From: Cinnamomum chago
Taxonomy: Eukaryota > Streptophyta > Magnoliopsida > Laurales > Lauraceae
Length of the DNA stretch: 64,000 nt
Direction of reading: 5' to 3'
Assembly: GCA_038049695.1 (NCBI GenBank)
Contig: CP142461.1
Coordinates: forward strand, 31,379,001 to 31,443,000
A program made the translations under genes and the position numbers. The notes below the pieces were generated by a model, which saw only the letters and a program-made list of their open reading frames with translations, searched no databases and had not been told where the DNA came from. Below are positions 12,801-25,100 of the stretch, piece by piece (within the stretch, counting starts at the first letter, position 1; every line of letters begins with the position of its first letter).

Positions 12801-15800
12801 GCATCAAACAATGCATTTGGAATGCCCAGGGGAAAAGATGTCACATCATGTCATAAATTCCCAACAACCCCAATTCCTTGTTAGAAATGCCTTCAACCAA
12901 ACAAGCCCTAAGAAGGAGGCCCTACCCAATACTTTCTAATTCTAACAAATCTTAGGACTCACAATCCTTACTCAAATTATTAGAAAATTAACCCCACAAT
13001 AGTCATTGGCCCCAAGTATTTACTTATATATATATTATAAATCATTATTCACAAAATAATAAGTATAATTATTCAAGACAAGCTATAAATCCAGAATTTC
13101 AGGAATTATAATAATGATAAAAAAAAATCTAGCCCTTGAAACAGGTGCTGGGGTATTACATTAACACTCCCTTGAAATATGTCCTGGTTGCTGATTCTAT
13201 GGTTGAAACCTCTGCGCTTGATTTTGATGCTGAAATCTTTGTACCCAATTCTGTTGCTGGTTCTGGTTCCCTTGGTGGTCATATGGATACAGACATTCTT
13301 TGAACTTGTGGCCCTTTTGGCTGCATCTATAGTAGGTGCCTAACTTCTTACGACATTCGCTCATATCGTGGTCCTTTCCACATAAATCACACTCTATGCT
13401 GTCTTCAGTCCTCTGTCTCTTAGGGGGTGCTTGCTCCTCAATGTCGGTTTTCTTTTTCCCTGAAGACCTTGGGTGATTGGTTTCATTCATCCCCACACTG
13501 GCTTGCTCAGAAATGAAAGCCTTCTTAAATTTTAAGTGCCTTTCTAGATGTCTTTGGCTCATGTTTATGCACGTCTTTCCTTATGTTTGGTCGCAACCAC
13601 TCAATAAACCTAAACCTATCCCTTTTCAGTTTCTCGGTGGCCACTAGCGCCTCAGCAAATTTGGATAGTTCAGTGAACTTGTTCGAATACTCCAAGACTG
13701 TCATGCCCCCTTGTTCTAATGTCTAGAATTCTCTTATCTTCCCATATCTGATGTGCTTGGGAATAAACTTTCTGATGAATACCTTTTTGAAGAAGGTCCA
13801 AGCAATCTCGATTTCCTCCCTATCGAAAGTTTTCTTGGCCGCCTTCCACCATGGCTTGGCATTGCCTTCTAATTTGCCTTCTAATTTAAAGGCTGTTAAA
13901 ACAGCTTTCTGTCTGTCAGTGCTATTCATGACTTCAAATACTCCTTCCATATGTTCTATCTTGAGTGAATCCAGTTGATTGTAATTTACTTAAGTTAGAA
14001 AGATGAGTAAGTCAAAATCCATAGGATCCTTGATTAGAAATTACCAATCTCTAATAGAGAGTTTGAGATTATTGAGCACTGTACTTAGAAGGGGCAATCT
14101 TTAATTAAGAGACAAGATTGTTGCTTACCTTATCTAACTAACAGAAGTGCTGTGAAGTGAGGTTTTCCCACACATTGTGCATGTTGGAATGAATGCACTA
14201 GTCTTTGGTGGCTACCAGGGAAGCAGAGAAAGCAACCAGTGCAATTAACTTAAGCTTAGTTTGGCCCAGATTGTTCATATATGGGGTCTCACTACAGATA
14301 TATGGTTGCCATCATTTTTGTCCCCCTTGAAGCTTTATCCCCTTTTGAGCTTAGTTCTTAGTCACTCTCAACATAACATGGTACATGTTATTCTGATACT
14401 TTCTTACAAGTCTTTTCATTGCCTCCTCTTCCCCTAGTACCCTGTCCTTGGGGCACTTAAGTTTTTTGTGCTGGGGTTGTTTTTGGTCTTCTCAACACAT
14501 GCACAAAACCATCTTGGACGATGTTCCATTCATTTTTCTAATTTCGTGAGAGTTACCCATAGATTTTCTAATATTCGAATTTTGAATGTGCTGGAAACAT
14601 TAACATGTAAATGTAGTAAGTAGCAATATCCAAAATACAATTTCACTGGAAACAGTTGCTCATGTTCATACTGTTAATAGCAATATTCAAAATTTGAATG
14701 CACCGGTCTACCGGCTACTGCTGTTTTGCATTTAAATGTTGTAGATAGAGGCTTAATTAGTGATACTAATGATCCAGTTGCTGGCAAGGTTGATATAATA
14801 GTAGTTGCTCTAATTTAATGGAAACTCAAAAAGGTGGGAAATGTCCATAAATGGCCTGCTGGTTGCGTTAAACAGCTAGAAGACATTTGCACAAAGGTCA
14901 TGATGGCCCATAACCAGTGGGATTTGGGATTCATAATTTAGTGGTCCTAGCGGTCTGAATGACCCATAGCATTTGTATGTTATTTATAATCTCCCAGCCC
15001 GTATAAGAGGAAGGTAGATCTAATTCTTTCCATAGAGTGTTCAACCTACGGCTAATGGCTACCCAAACACATCAAACAGAGACCCATATGGTGGACTGGC
15101 GGAGGGCAGTAATGTTATTGCATTTATTATTTGGATGCTTGTCCGATTATGGAGATCACAATCCTTTTGCTATGCTTAACAAGGAGGGAGATTCTGATGA
15201 ATGGTAAAATAAAAATGTGGGAACTACTGCATCAAATTTGGTTCCATTAGTGGGTGGACTGGTGTCTACTCGTGAAGTTTTTACAGAAAAGGTTTGGACT
15301 CTAGGTCCGTTGCGGAAACGTTGGGGGAAAAAAATCCTCGAAATTGGTGAAATTATATGGGCTTCTATTGTCAATAAAAAAGGATGCCCTTCAGGAAATA
15401 GTAAGAGAACTTGTTAAAGAGAATAATGCTTTAAGGACTCAAAGGGTCTCTCTATAATTCATGATAGAGAACAACAGGGATGGGTGGATTTAATGAGTGA
15501 TGACGATAGCTTTATGAAGACATTGGATCGCACAGAAAACAATGATTGTTGCGATCTGATTCCTCTTAATGCTATAAGTGATACTGATGAGTAAATGGTT
15601 GGCAATGATCAAGCTATAGGGGTCTCTTTTGCGAATAATGTTGAGGAAAAGGGATCATTTGCTAGAGGTTTTTGGCTAAGAATCAATTTAGGGACAATGT
15701 TAAAAAGAAGTCTAAATGTAAAGGAAAGCTTGAATAAGAGAACCTTCATCATTACGGGAGGCTAACTCAATGGCAAATGGTTTGGCAAGTGAAGGAGTTT

Positions 15801-18800
15801 CTCGAATTTCTATCATGTTTGATGTATAGTTTATTTATTTATTTTTTGTCTCTTGTTTTTGGGTAATTGTTCTGTTCTCTTTTTCTCGTGGAATAAAATT
15901 TAACTGTTATAAAAAAAATAGAGAACCTTCATCCTTCTATCAATTATGATAACCCCATACAGGTTTAGTAGAAAGGTGCACAGTAGAAAAAGTAGTTTTC
16001 TAATTTCTACTGTGATTATCAGTTAAGCATCCTAAGATAGTGTCCTTTTGGGTTTTGCAGGAGTTTTTTTTTTCATCTTGAGTAAGGGCTTGGTGGGTGA
16101 TCATTGTAATTTTTTTTATTTTTTTAAATTTATTTTTAAGGGGTTTCCAGGTTTCTATAGTTTTCCTTAAATGATAAATTTTGTTACCAATTATAAAAAA
16201 AGGTCTTAGTTCTCATCTCATGTTGAAATTTATCTGATTAGACTCTCTGTTTTCAGTGCTATGGTTAATACATGCTGCACTTTTTTGGTTGCATGGGAGA
16301 TGGCACTGCCCTCTATATCTGTCACCTTCTGTAACTGCAGGACTATTATCATATCAGTCTGATGATTGTACATAACTACTTGATATATTTTACTGCAGGA
16401 GCGTATCCTCTTGGATCGAGATAGGGTGGTGGCTAAAACATGGTATAATGACCAAAGACGCAGATGGGAGATGGACCCAATAGCCGTTCCTTATGCTGTT
16501 TCTAAGAAACTAATTGAGAACGCTCGCATTCGGCATGACTGGGCTGCCATGTATCTTACACTCAAGGGTGATGACAAGGAATATTATGTTGATGCCCGGG
16601 TACATATGTTTATCTATTTTATTTCTATAATCGTGTAGTTCTCGATTGATGATTGGGCTTTAGCCTGGAATTGAGTGACAGATCCATCGAATTTAGCGAC
16701 TGGATTAACTCTAGAATGATGCCTCTATTTTCTCTTCTTGGACATCTCCATTGCTGACATTTTGTCTGGACTCCCCAGCCCATTAATTTTCCCACTCTGA
16801 TGCAGGAATTTGATATACTATTTGAAGATTTTGGAGGTTTTGATGGTCTTTACCTTAAGATGCTGTCATCTGGAATCCCAACCTCTGTTCACTTGATGTG
16901 GATCCCACTGTCAGATCTGGATATGCGTCAGCAGTTTTTCTTAATCGGGAGGATATCTCGTCAATGCTTGGTTGGACTCTGGAAATCGTATATTGTATCA
17001 TATGCGAGGGAATGGTGTTTTACTAAGATAAAAAATACTACAGATGACATAATGATGGTGATTGTATTTCCAATTGTGGAGTTCATCATCCCAAAATCGG
17101 TAAGAATTTAAAGTGCCTAAATTTTTTATGAAAATCTCTAATTTAAACACACAGTCAATACTTTTTCTTCTTAATCATATTATTTGAGTGTATTTTTTTT
17201 TTCCTTTTTTCTCTCTTTTAATATATGGAAGTGCAGTTGCAATTATATTTATTGTAATATCTGCCTTTCATTTACAGGTAAGAATGAGTTTGGGGATGGC
17301 ATGGCCTGAGGAAGTAGATCAAATGGTTGGCTCGACCTGGTACTTGCAATGGCAGTCTGAGGCAGAAATAAATTACAAGGCTAGGAAGACAGAAGGGTTA
17401 CAGTGGTATTTTTGGTTTTTAGTTAGAAGCATAATATATGGATTTGTTCTGTTTAACGTGCTTCGTTTTATGAAGAGAAAGATTCCACGATTCCTTGGTT
17501 TTGGACCTTTCCGTCAAGATCCAAACTTACGAAAGCTGAGAAGAGTGGTAAATTTTTATTGTTTTATAAATTTTGTACATGTTACAATTTTGTATCCATT
17601 TTGTCTCACTTAGCAAAATTAAGTTGAAGCTTGCCATTGAATAACTATATCGAAATCGTCCTTCCATATTGCAATTTTATTAACAGAAACTGTTAATTCA
17701 TCTTGTGGAAAAGTAGAACTCAGCCGACAGTGATTCTCTCTTATGCTAGTCACTGTCGAAGAATAAAAACACATATTACTCAACTCTTGCCAACGCCTCT
17801 TCTTTCATAACAGGGTCCACTTGCTGTAATACGTCTATTATAAAATTGGAAAAGAATCTTCTGGCTGTTTTTTTTTTTTTACAAAATCATTTTCTCTCTG
17901 AAATCCTCACTACAAATCTGAATCAAACCTTCTATAACTCATTCTTTTTGTCCCTTTTGGTGCATTCTTTGCTGTAGTCTAGTGTTGACTTAAAAACAGT
18001 TTCTTCATAGTTCTTAAAATAAGAGGACTTTGGTGCAAAAAGTAATGTCTGCTCTTGTTTCCCATTTGTTTCGTTAGCCTTCTTCATACTCTTCCTCTAT
18101 CAAAATTTTCATATTGCCAGTATTCTCCTAATTGGAGCTTTAAAACTAACTTTTAGTTGAAAGCTGTGATGATGGTATTAAATTCAGCATTGAGAAAATT
18201 CTAGAATTTGTTTTAACAACCTCAAAGCTCCCTACTTGACTTTTAGTTAAAAGTTGTATAGATGTTACTAAATTTGGCATTTTCAGAACTCTCGAATTTG
18301 TTTTATGCCCTCAATATTTCCTGCTTAAGCATTCTGATATCTACTGTTTTCCATATGATTAAGCGACTAAAATTATGATTTCTCCTGTTCAGTTTGGCTC
18401 TATAGAGCTGATTGTTTGTCATTTTGAATGAAGCATGGTTTTCATGTTTTAAGTTTAATGGGTAGCTAATTGATTGCTGTTAGTATGCTTTTCTGTGTTT
18501 TGCAGAAATATTATTTTGATTTCAAGTTGAAAAGAAGGATTCGTAGGAAAAAGATGGGTGTTGATCCTATAAGATCTGCTTTTGAAAAAATGAAGGTTCA
18601 TTGACTATCTATGCCAGTGTAGACATTTATGTCATCAAAGATATCTCTTTGATATAATGTGCTTATTTTTTGTGTTAATCTGATTTGTAGAGGGTAAAGA
18701 ACCCACCAATACGATTGAAGGAGTTTTCTAGTGTTGACTCTATGAAAGAAGAGATTAATGAAATTGTGGCTTTTCTACAAAATCCAAAAGCTTTCCAGGA

Positions 18801-21800
18801 AATGGGTGCTCGTGCTCCTCGGGTATGATGATATCCCATAGTTCATTTCTATATGGACGTATTTTTATTTGCTTGATCACTGCAGCATGTTAGTTTATTC
18901 ATTTACTTCTGTGCTGGTCAAAGTTGGTTTCAAGTTGTTACCAGGACTCTTATTATTTTGGCTTTTGCTGCATGGCACTTGGGAACAGATGAGTCTTCTA
19001 ATGTGACCTCTAAAACCTGAACTGTCATGGAGGACTGCATGTTGGACACTTCAAGTGAAGTGTCTAGGAGATGAACCTTGGAAATTTTCCTGATTTATTT
19101 TTTTCTGTAAATTTTCTTTTGTTCCCATGCTTTGGGTTTTTAAGTTTTAATTTTTTTTTTTAGCTCCAGGCTCCATAACCCAATATCTCAAAACTCACAT
19201 TGGTGTTAGTTTTGTTCTTTTTTTCTGTTAGAGCTTGGTTACTTTTTTTTAATGTAATAGATATTTATCAAATTATCCATCAAAGGTACTATTGCTTGAC
19301 AGTTGAATTGGCTATTTCTTGTTATTCACTGTGTTGGTAAATACTTGCAACTTCAGAAAACTTTTCCGTACTGATTTTATTAGAATTTACCTTTTTGAAA
19401 TGGTTACTTGTATTATTTCCGAAGGATTTATTTTATTGTAATTTATTTCTATTTTCCTTTCAATGTTTCATTTTATTTGTCTATGGAGGTGTCCCCTATG
19501 TCTTAATTTTTTGGAATTTCCCGTGCCAGAAACTTTAGGATTGTTGAAACTTGGCAGCCTTGCCACTGGTCCAGACTCCAGATAACAATATGCAATACAT
19601 CATGCCATCTCTTTGTCGTTTCCCTCAGTTTTTTATTACATCAGAGTATTCCATGTATCATTTAGGCTCTAAGAAAGAAATGCTAGAAGCAACCATTCAT
19701 TAACTCAAGTCATTCTTACCTAGAGTGGTTAGAGTGGTTAAAATCCCAATGAAAAAAATGGTCATGACTTTGAAAAAAAAAAAAAAAAAACATCGTTGCT
19801 TATGTTTTGTATTTTTTAACTTCTGGATTAGTTGTTATCTTCATACGGCTTTCATTTATAGTGAAACTATGCAAAGGGACGAATCGAAGTATGCAGAAGC
19901 TTGTGTGTTCTTTTTACCTTTATCTAAAAATGATATTTCAACATGTAAAAGTGTCCATATTTCATCACTTACCTAAAACTTAGTTGAAGTTTTAGGATAG
20001 ATGTCTGCCACATTGAAGGTCTGTATTGCTCTGAAATACCTTCATTATTGCAGGGAGTTCTTATTGTAGGTGAGAGGGGGACAGGAAAAACGTCCTTAGC
20101 ACTGGCCATAGCTGCAGAAGCTAAGGTGCCTCTTGTTGAAGTTAAAGCTCGTGAGCTGGAGGCTGGACTCTGGGTTGGCCAAAGTGCTTCGAATGTTAGG
20201 GAGCTGTTTCAAACAGCAAGGGATTTGGTTGTCCACCAAACCCACTTATCTATTTCTAATTCTTTCTCCTGATCTTCATTATATTAGATTCCATACTTTC
20301 AGCACAAATCTATACAGCACTTTTCATTTTCACAAAATTATAGAACATTTTGCAGTGATGTATATGACCTCCCTTTTGGGGGCATCAGCTCAGGCAAAAA
20401 GTTTTAACGTGTTAGCTTACCTTTTCTTTTTTTCCTTTTTTTTTTTTTTTGACCGGTAACAGTAAAATTTCATTAAAGAGAGAGAAGGCACAACTCAGAA
20501 AAGACAAACAAAAAAACCTATCAAAGGTGCACCGGTACAAGAGAAATATACCAGCTACGAACCACAACTACATTACAGGAGCACTAAGAGTACAAGACCA
20601 AACTACCCCTTGCTTAGCTAGACAATCTGCCATTTCATTTGCTGATCTACTAATGAGCTGAAACGAAACTTGTAAGCTTGAAACTAGAAGATTGATTTCA
20701 TTGAAAAAGAATTTCATTTTCCAAGGTCCTTTCATAGATTTCACCCATGAAATGACATCAGCTCTCCACAATTAGATTCTGTTGATATGAGGAATGATAA
20801 ATGCGAAGAGCTTCCAATATGGCCAGAACTTCTACTTCATTAGAGACTTAGAGTCATTCCAACATGCTTGAAAAACATATAAATAGCGTCCCCTTTGTGA
20901 TTTCTTAGGACACGCCCAGTACTAGCCAAACCTGGTTTTCCTTTAGCTGCTCCGTCTACATTGAACTTTCGAACTCCAGATGGAGGAAGGCACCAACAAA
21001 CTTTCATTTTCTTCTTGAAACCTATCATCTTCAAACATCCTCCCCAACTATGCATGATGTTATCAATCATGATATCTGCAAATTCCTTTCTAGCACATGC
21101 CCAATTGGCAATCCTTAATTGCACAAGAGCCAATAGCTCCTCCCTTGACGATTCTTTTCTAAGAAAAATTCTATCATTTTCCTGTTTCCAAATTGACCGA
21201 AGGATGGAAAGAGGGATGATCTTTCATAAAATCCTATTGTTTCCAACCAATGGCGTCCCCTCCCAAGCCTCAAAAAACACCGCTACAGAACCTGGAAAAC
21301 ACCAACTCACACCACATGCTTTAAGGAAATAACTCCAAATCAATGAAGCAACATGGCAATGTAAAAACAGATGATCTACTGATTCCATCTCCTTCCTGCA
21401 TAGGGAACACATATTAGAAATATCCATTGACATCAACCCCCTTTTTCTTAAATTATCCGCTGTGGAGATCTAGCTCTTCACTACCAACCAACAAAAAGTC
21501 TACACTCTGGGAGGGCCAAGACCCATCCAAACTGGAGCACATGGGGACCGAGCTGCACTTGAAGAATCAATCTCCCGGTAGAAGGATCTCGAGGAAAATA
21601 TCCTGTGGAATCTGGCTTCCAAATGCGAGGATCAGAAGAATCCCTGCATAAAACAACGTTAGCTAAAAGACACAACAAGGACTCATGCTCCCCCAACTCT
21701 ATTTGACGAAGGGCTCTCCTAACACTAATATCCCAGGACATCGTAGTACCAACCCAGACATAAACACTCTTTGACTGAACATTCTTTATTGGACACAACC

Positions 21801-22054
21801 CTAAATAGTCTAGGAAACAAAAAACGTAGGGGGCCTACTCCCACCAAATCATCAAACCAAAAACGGACTCTATCTACCTCCCCCACAATGAAACCCAAAC
21901 CTTATGACAAAGACCTCCCCCCTGCCTTTTGAGACAACCCCAAAACTGGAAATAACAGCCCAAAAAGACCTGACAACCTATACCTAGGGACTTTTAACCT
22001 TCTTTGCTCAACATTGTTTGACATGACCGTTCAAGATCAGGTGTAGAGTTATTG

Positions 22055-22127
<73 letters not shown>

Positions 22128-25100
22128 TGCGTGCGCGCACAACACAAAGCCATTTTTTGTTTATTGGGCACATTTCATTTATACTCCGTATTATGTTATT
22201 CCATTTGGTAGGCACCAGTTATAATCTTTGTTGAGGATTTTGAAGAGTTTGCTGGTGTTCGAGGACAGTTTATTCACACGGTTAACCAGGACCATGAAGC
22301 ATTTATCAACCAACTTCTTGTGGAACTTGATGGGTAAAGCTCAAATCTTTGCATGTTCTCTAAACTGCTACTCTTCTGGTAAAACTCAGTTTTCAGAAAA
22401 AGTTTTTTACCTGTTGCCTACACTTTTTTTTAGGACTCATGACTGTCAAATCATGTATGCTGCTGCTGCTGCGACTACACATTGATTAGCACAACTCAAA
22501 TTCTCTTCAATGCGGTCTCCATACCTTAGCATTGGGGTTATTAAATCTTTCGCAGCAGATTTTAACTTGAGCTTCATTAAGATTAGAAGCATCCGTTGGT
22601 TAAGTCACATAAAGTAAACTTAGTACTTATGTCACAGCCTCGCCCAACTCAGCATGATATTATCCGCTTTGGCCCACGTGCACGCGTGAGGACTTCCCGG
22701 GCGGTTAGCCATCCAGGCACTTCTCCCGCCCAAGCACGCTTAACTCCAGAGTTCTTGTGGGATCCAGGACTGCACGGCTTTAAAACGTGTCATGTTGAGT
22801 TAAGACGAGGTTTGACTTATAAGCCAATGGTCAAGATTTGGATATTTTCAATGTGGGATTTGGACAAAGCCTCACGGTGCTACCGAAGCACTCCACCCTT
22901 ACCCATGCAGATTTTCCTTTCTTGGCTCACGGGATAACTTGACCTAGTTGTAACGACCCGGAATCCGTGCCCCTTCGAATTCTGCGCCGAGACTCATAAG
23001 CATCACATGCATAGGTTAAATAAAAAATAACAAAGATTTAGCCATTGACCCACTTAAACCAACTTGTAAGCAATGGAGAGGAGTGTTGTTCTTGTTCCAA
23101 CGATCCACAAGAATTTTATGCACCAATTCATAAAAGGTAGATGTCTCATCAAGTCTCTTTCCTTCATGCCTATATATTGCACCCTTCACTTTTTTTATCA
23201 TGGTATCCCACATGTCATACACCAAGTGAAGACAAGGCTTATCCGTGTCACAAACCCTTAACATATCATATATAGGAGCCGTAAAAGAAAGTATGTAAGT
23301 CATTTTGTCCCACCAAAGGTCATCTAACACAAACTCTTTCATAGCTTTGGCTCTCTCCTTATCATCCTCTCTGTAGGAATTCCACCTTTCACTAATAACC
23401 ATGGCTTGAAGACTACCTTTTATGAGCTTGAATCTCTTGAGCATGACAAGGACCGAAGCAAAACGTGTACATGCAACCGAAAGCAACTTCAAAGGGACAA
23501 ATGCATTAAAAATAGCCAATCTCATATGTTAGTGCATTGTTTTCAATATTCTTTGCTATACAAATGTTTTGCAAGGCAAGGTTGAGTGTATGAACCACAC
23601 ATGGTGTCCAAACAATATTTTCAAATTGTGCTTCAATGAGATGCCCTGCACCCGAACAATTCTTAGCATTATCAGTTATCACTTGAATCACATTTTGGGG
23701 TCCAACCTCTTCTATCACTTCTTTCAACAAACCATAAATGAAGTACTTATCTTTAACTTCACCCGTACAATCCACTGCTTTAAGGAACATAGGCCCACTT
23801 TCCGTCACAACCATAAAATTAATCAAGGGCCTCCTTTGTGAGTCACTCCATCCATCACTCACAATGCTTACACCCTTTTCTTTCCATGTGCCTTTAATTG
23901 GTTGTAGCAATCTATCAACATGAGCCCTTTCTTGTTGGAGTAGACTTGTCCTTAGCTTATTATACCCCGGTGGCACATAGCTTGCAAGAGCATTGTTTGT
24001 GGCAAATTGGATACAACTCACATAATAAGGGCTCCTTGCTAGGTGAAATGGTAAGCCCGATGCATAGAACATCCTAGCAATCTCCGCATCCATTTGGTCA
24101 TGCAACTTCAGGTTAAATGACTTCCCAATAGCCGTATTACTATCACTTGCACTCCAACTTCCACTTCCAATCTCCTTCCTTTTTTTTGAATTATAATCTA
24201 CACTAGAAGTTGGCAATGGTACTTTCTTGGGTGCATTTTTCCTCAATCTCTCATTGCATTCGTCCTCTAACCTTTTCATCTCCGCAATATCACTGATCTT
24301 AACTTTTGGACATAATGCAACAGCATGACCGGGCTCATGTATCAAATGAGCCATCACCCTTGTGTATGAGCTTTTCTTGTTTTGATGGCAAAAATTGCAT
24401 TGCCACGACACATTTCCCCCTCCAGCACCAAGTTTTTGCTGTTTTGTCACATACCTCCAAAGAGGGTTGTGAGCGTCTTCTAATTCAATAGCTGGAGAAG
24501 ACGCACTAGTGCTACCACCCGTACTAGAAGCCATTACAGTAAACTTTGGTTCCTAGAAACACAACATATTGGCCCCATCAGGCCACCTAAAATCATGGCA
24601 TCAAGAAAAAAAGAAAAAAAAAAAAAAGAAACAGCATCTGCTATATAGCATCAAGAAAAAAAAGAAATAGCAGCAGCAGCATAGCATCAAGAGAAAAAAA
24701 AAAAAAAAGAAGCATCAGCAGCAGCAGCATAGCATCAAGAAAAAATGGAAAAAAAATAAAGAAACAACAGCAACAATATAGCATCAAGGAAAAAAAAAAG
24801 GAAAAAAAGAAATAGCAGCAGCAACATAGCATCAAGAGAAAAAGAAAAAAAAATAGGAACAGCAGCAGCAGCATGGCATCAAGAACAAATGGAAAAAAGG
24901 GAAACAGCAGCAGCAGAATAGCATCAAGGAAAAAAAAAAAGAAACAACAGCAGCAACATAGCATCAAGGAAAAAAAAAAGAAAAAACAGCAGCAGTAGCA
25001 TAGCGTCAAGAAAAGAAGAAAAAAAGAAAGAAACAGCAGCAGCATCGCATCAAGCCGAGAAAAGAACAACAGCAGAACACAACAGAGAAAAGAACAGCAG

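Larger units (their letters stand above)
11282..16398 (+). other. FTSHI5 intron 2 (5.1 kb)
   Basis: Contains an LTR piece (11510-11784), a Tourist-like MITE (12584-12908), a gypsy gag remnant (13190-13990) and a LINE tail (15751-15919). The stretch 13991-15736 has no recognisable gene; it may be more decayed retroelement, since the frame at 15217-15417 continues only as broken pieces. Confidence 0.8.
20228..22211 (+). other. FTSHI5 intron 8
   Basis: A 1984 bp intron made largely of an antisense LINE (20436 to about 22000), with a TC/AC microsatellite (22057-22127) about 85 bases before the acceptor. Confidence 0.85.

Noticed and set aside
12562..12939. 125-residue open frame in FTSHI5 intron 2
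   Set aside because: It coincides almost exactly with a Tourist-like MITE bounded by TAA duplications.
22680..22780. Genuine 5S rRNA gene
   Set aside because: Substitutions in the control region, no 5S tandem array, and LTR-type flanks point to a Cassandra-like LTR.
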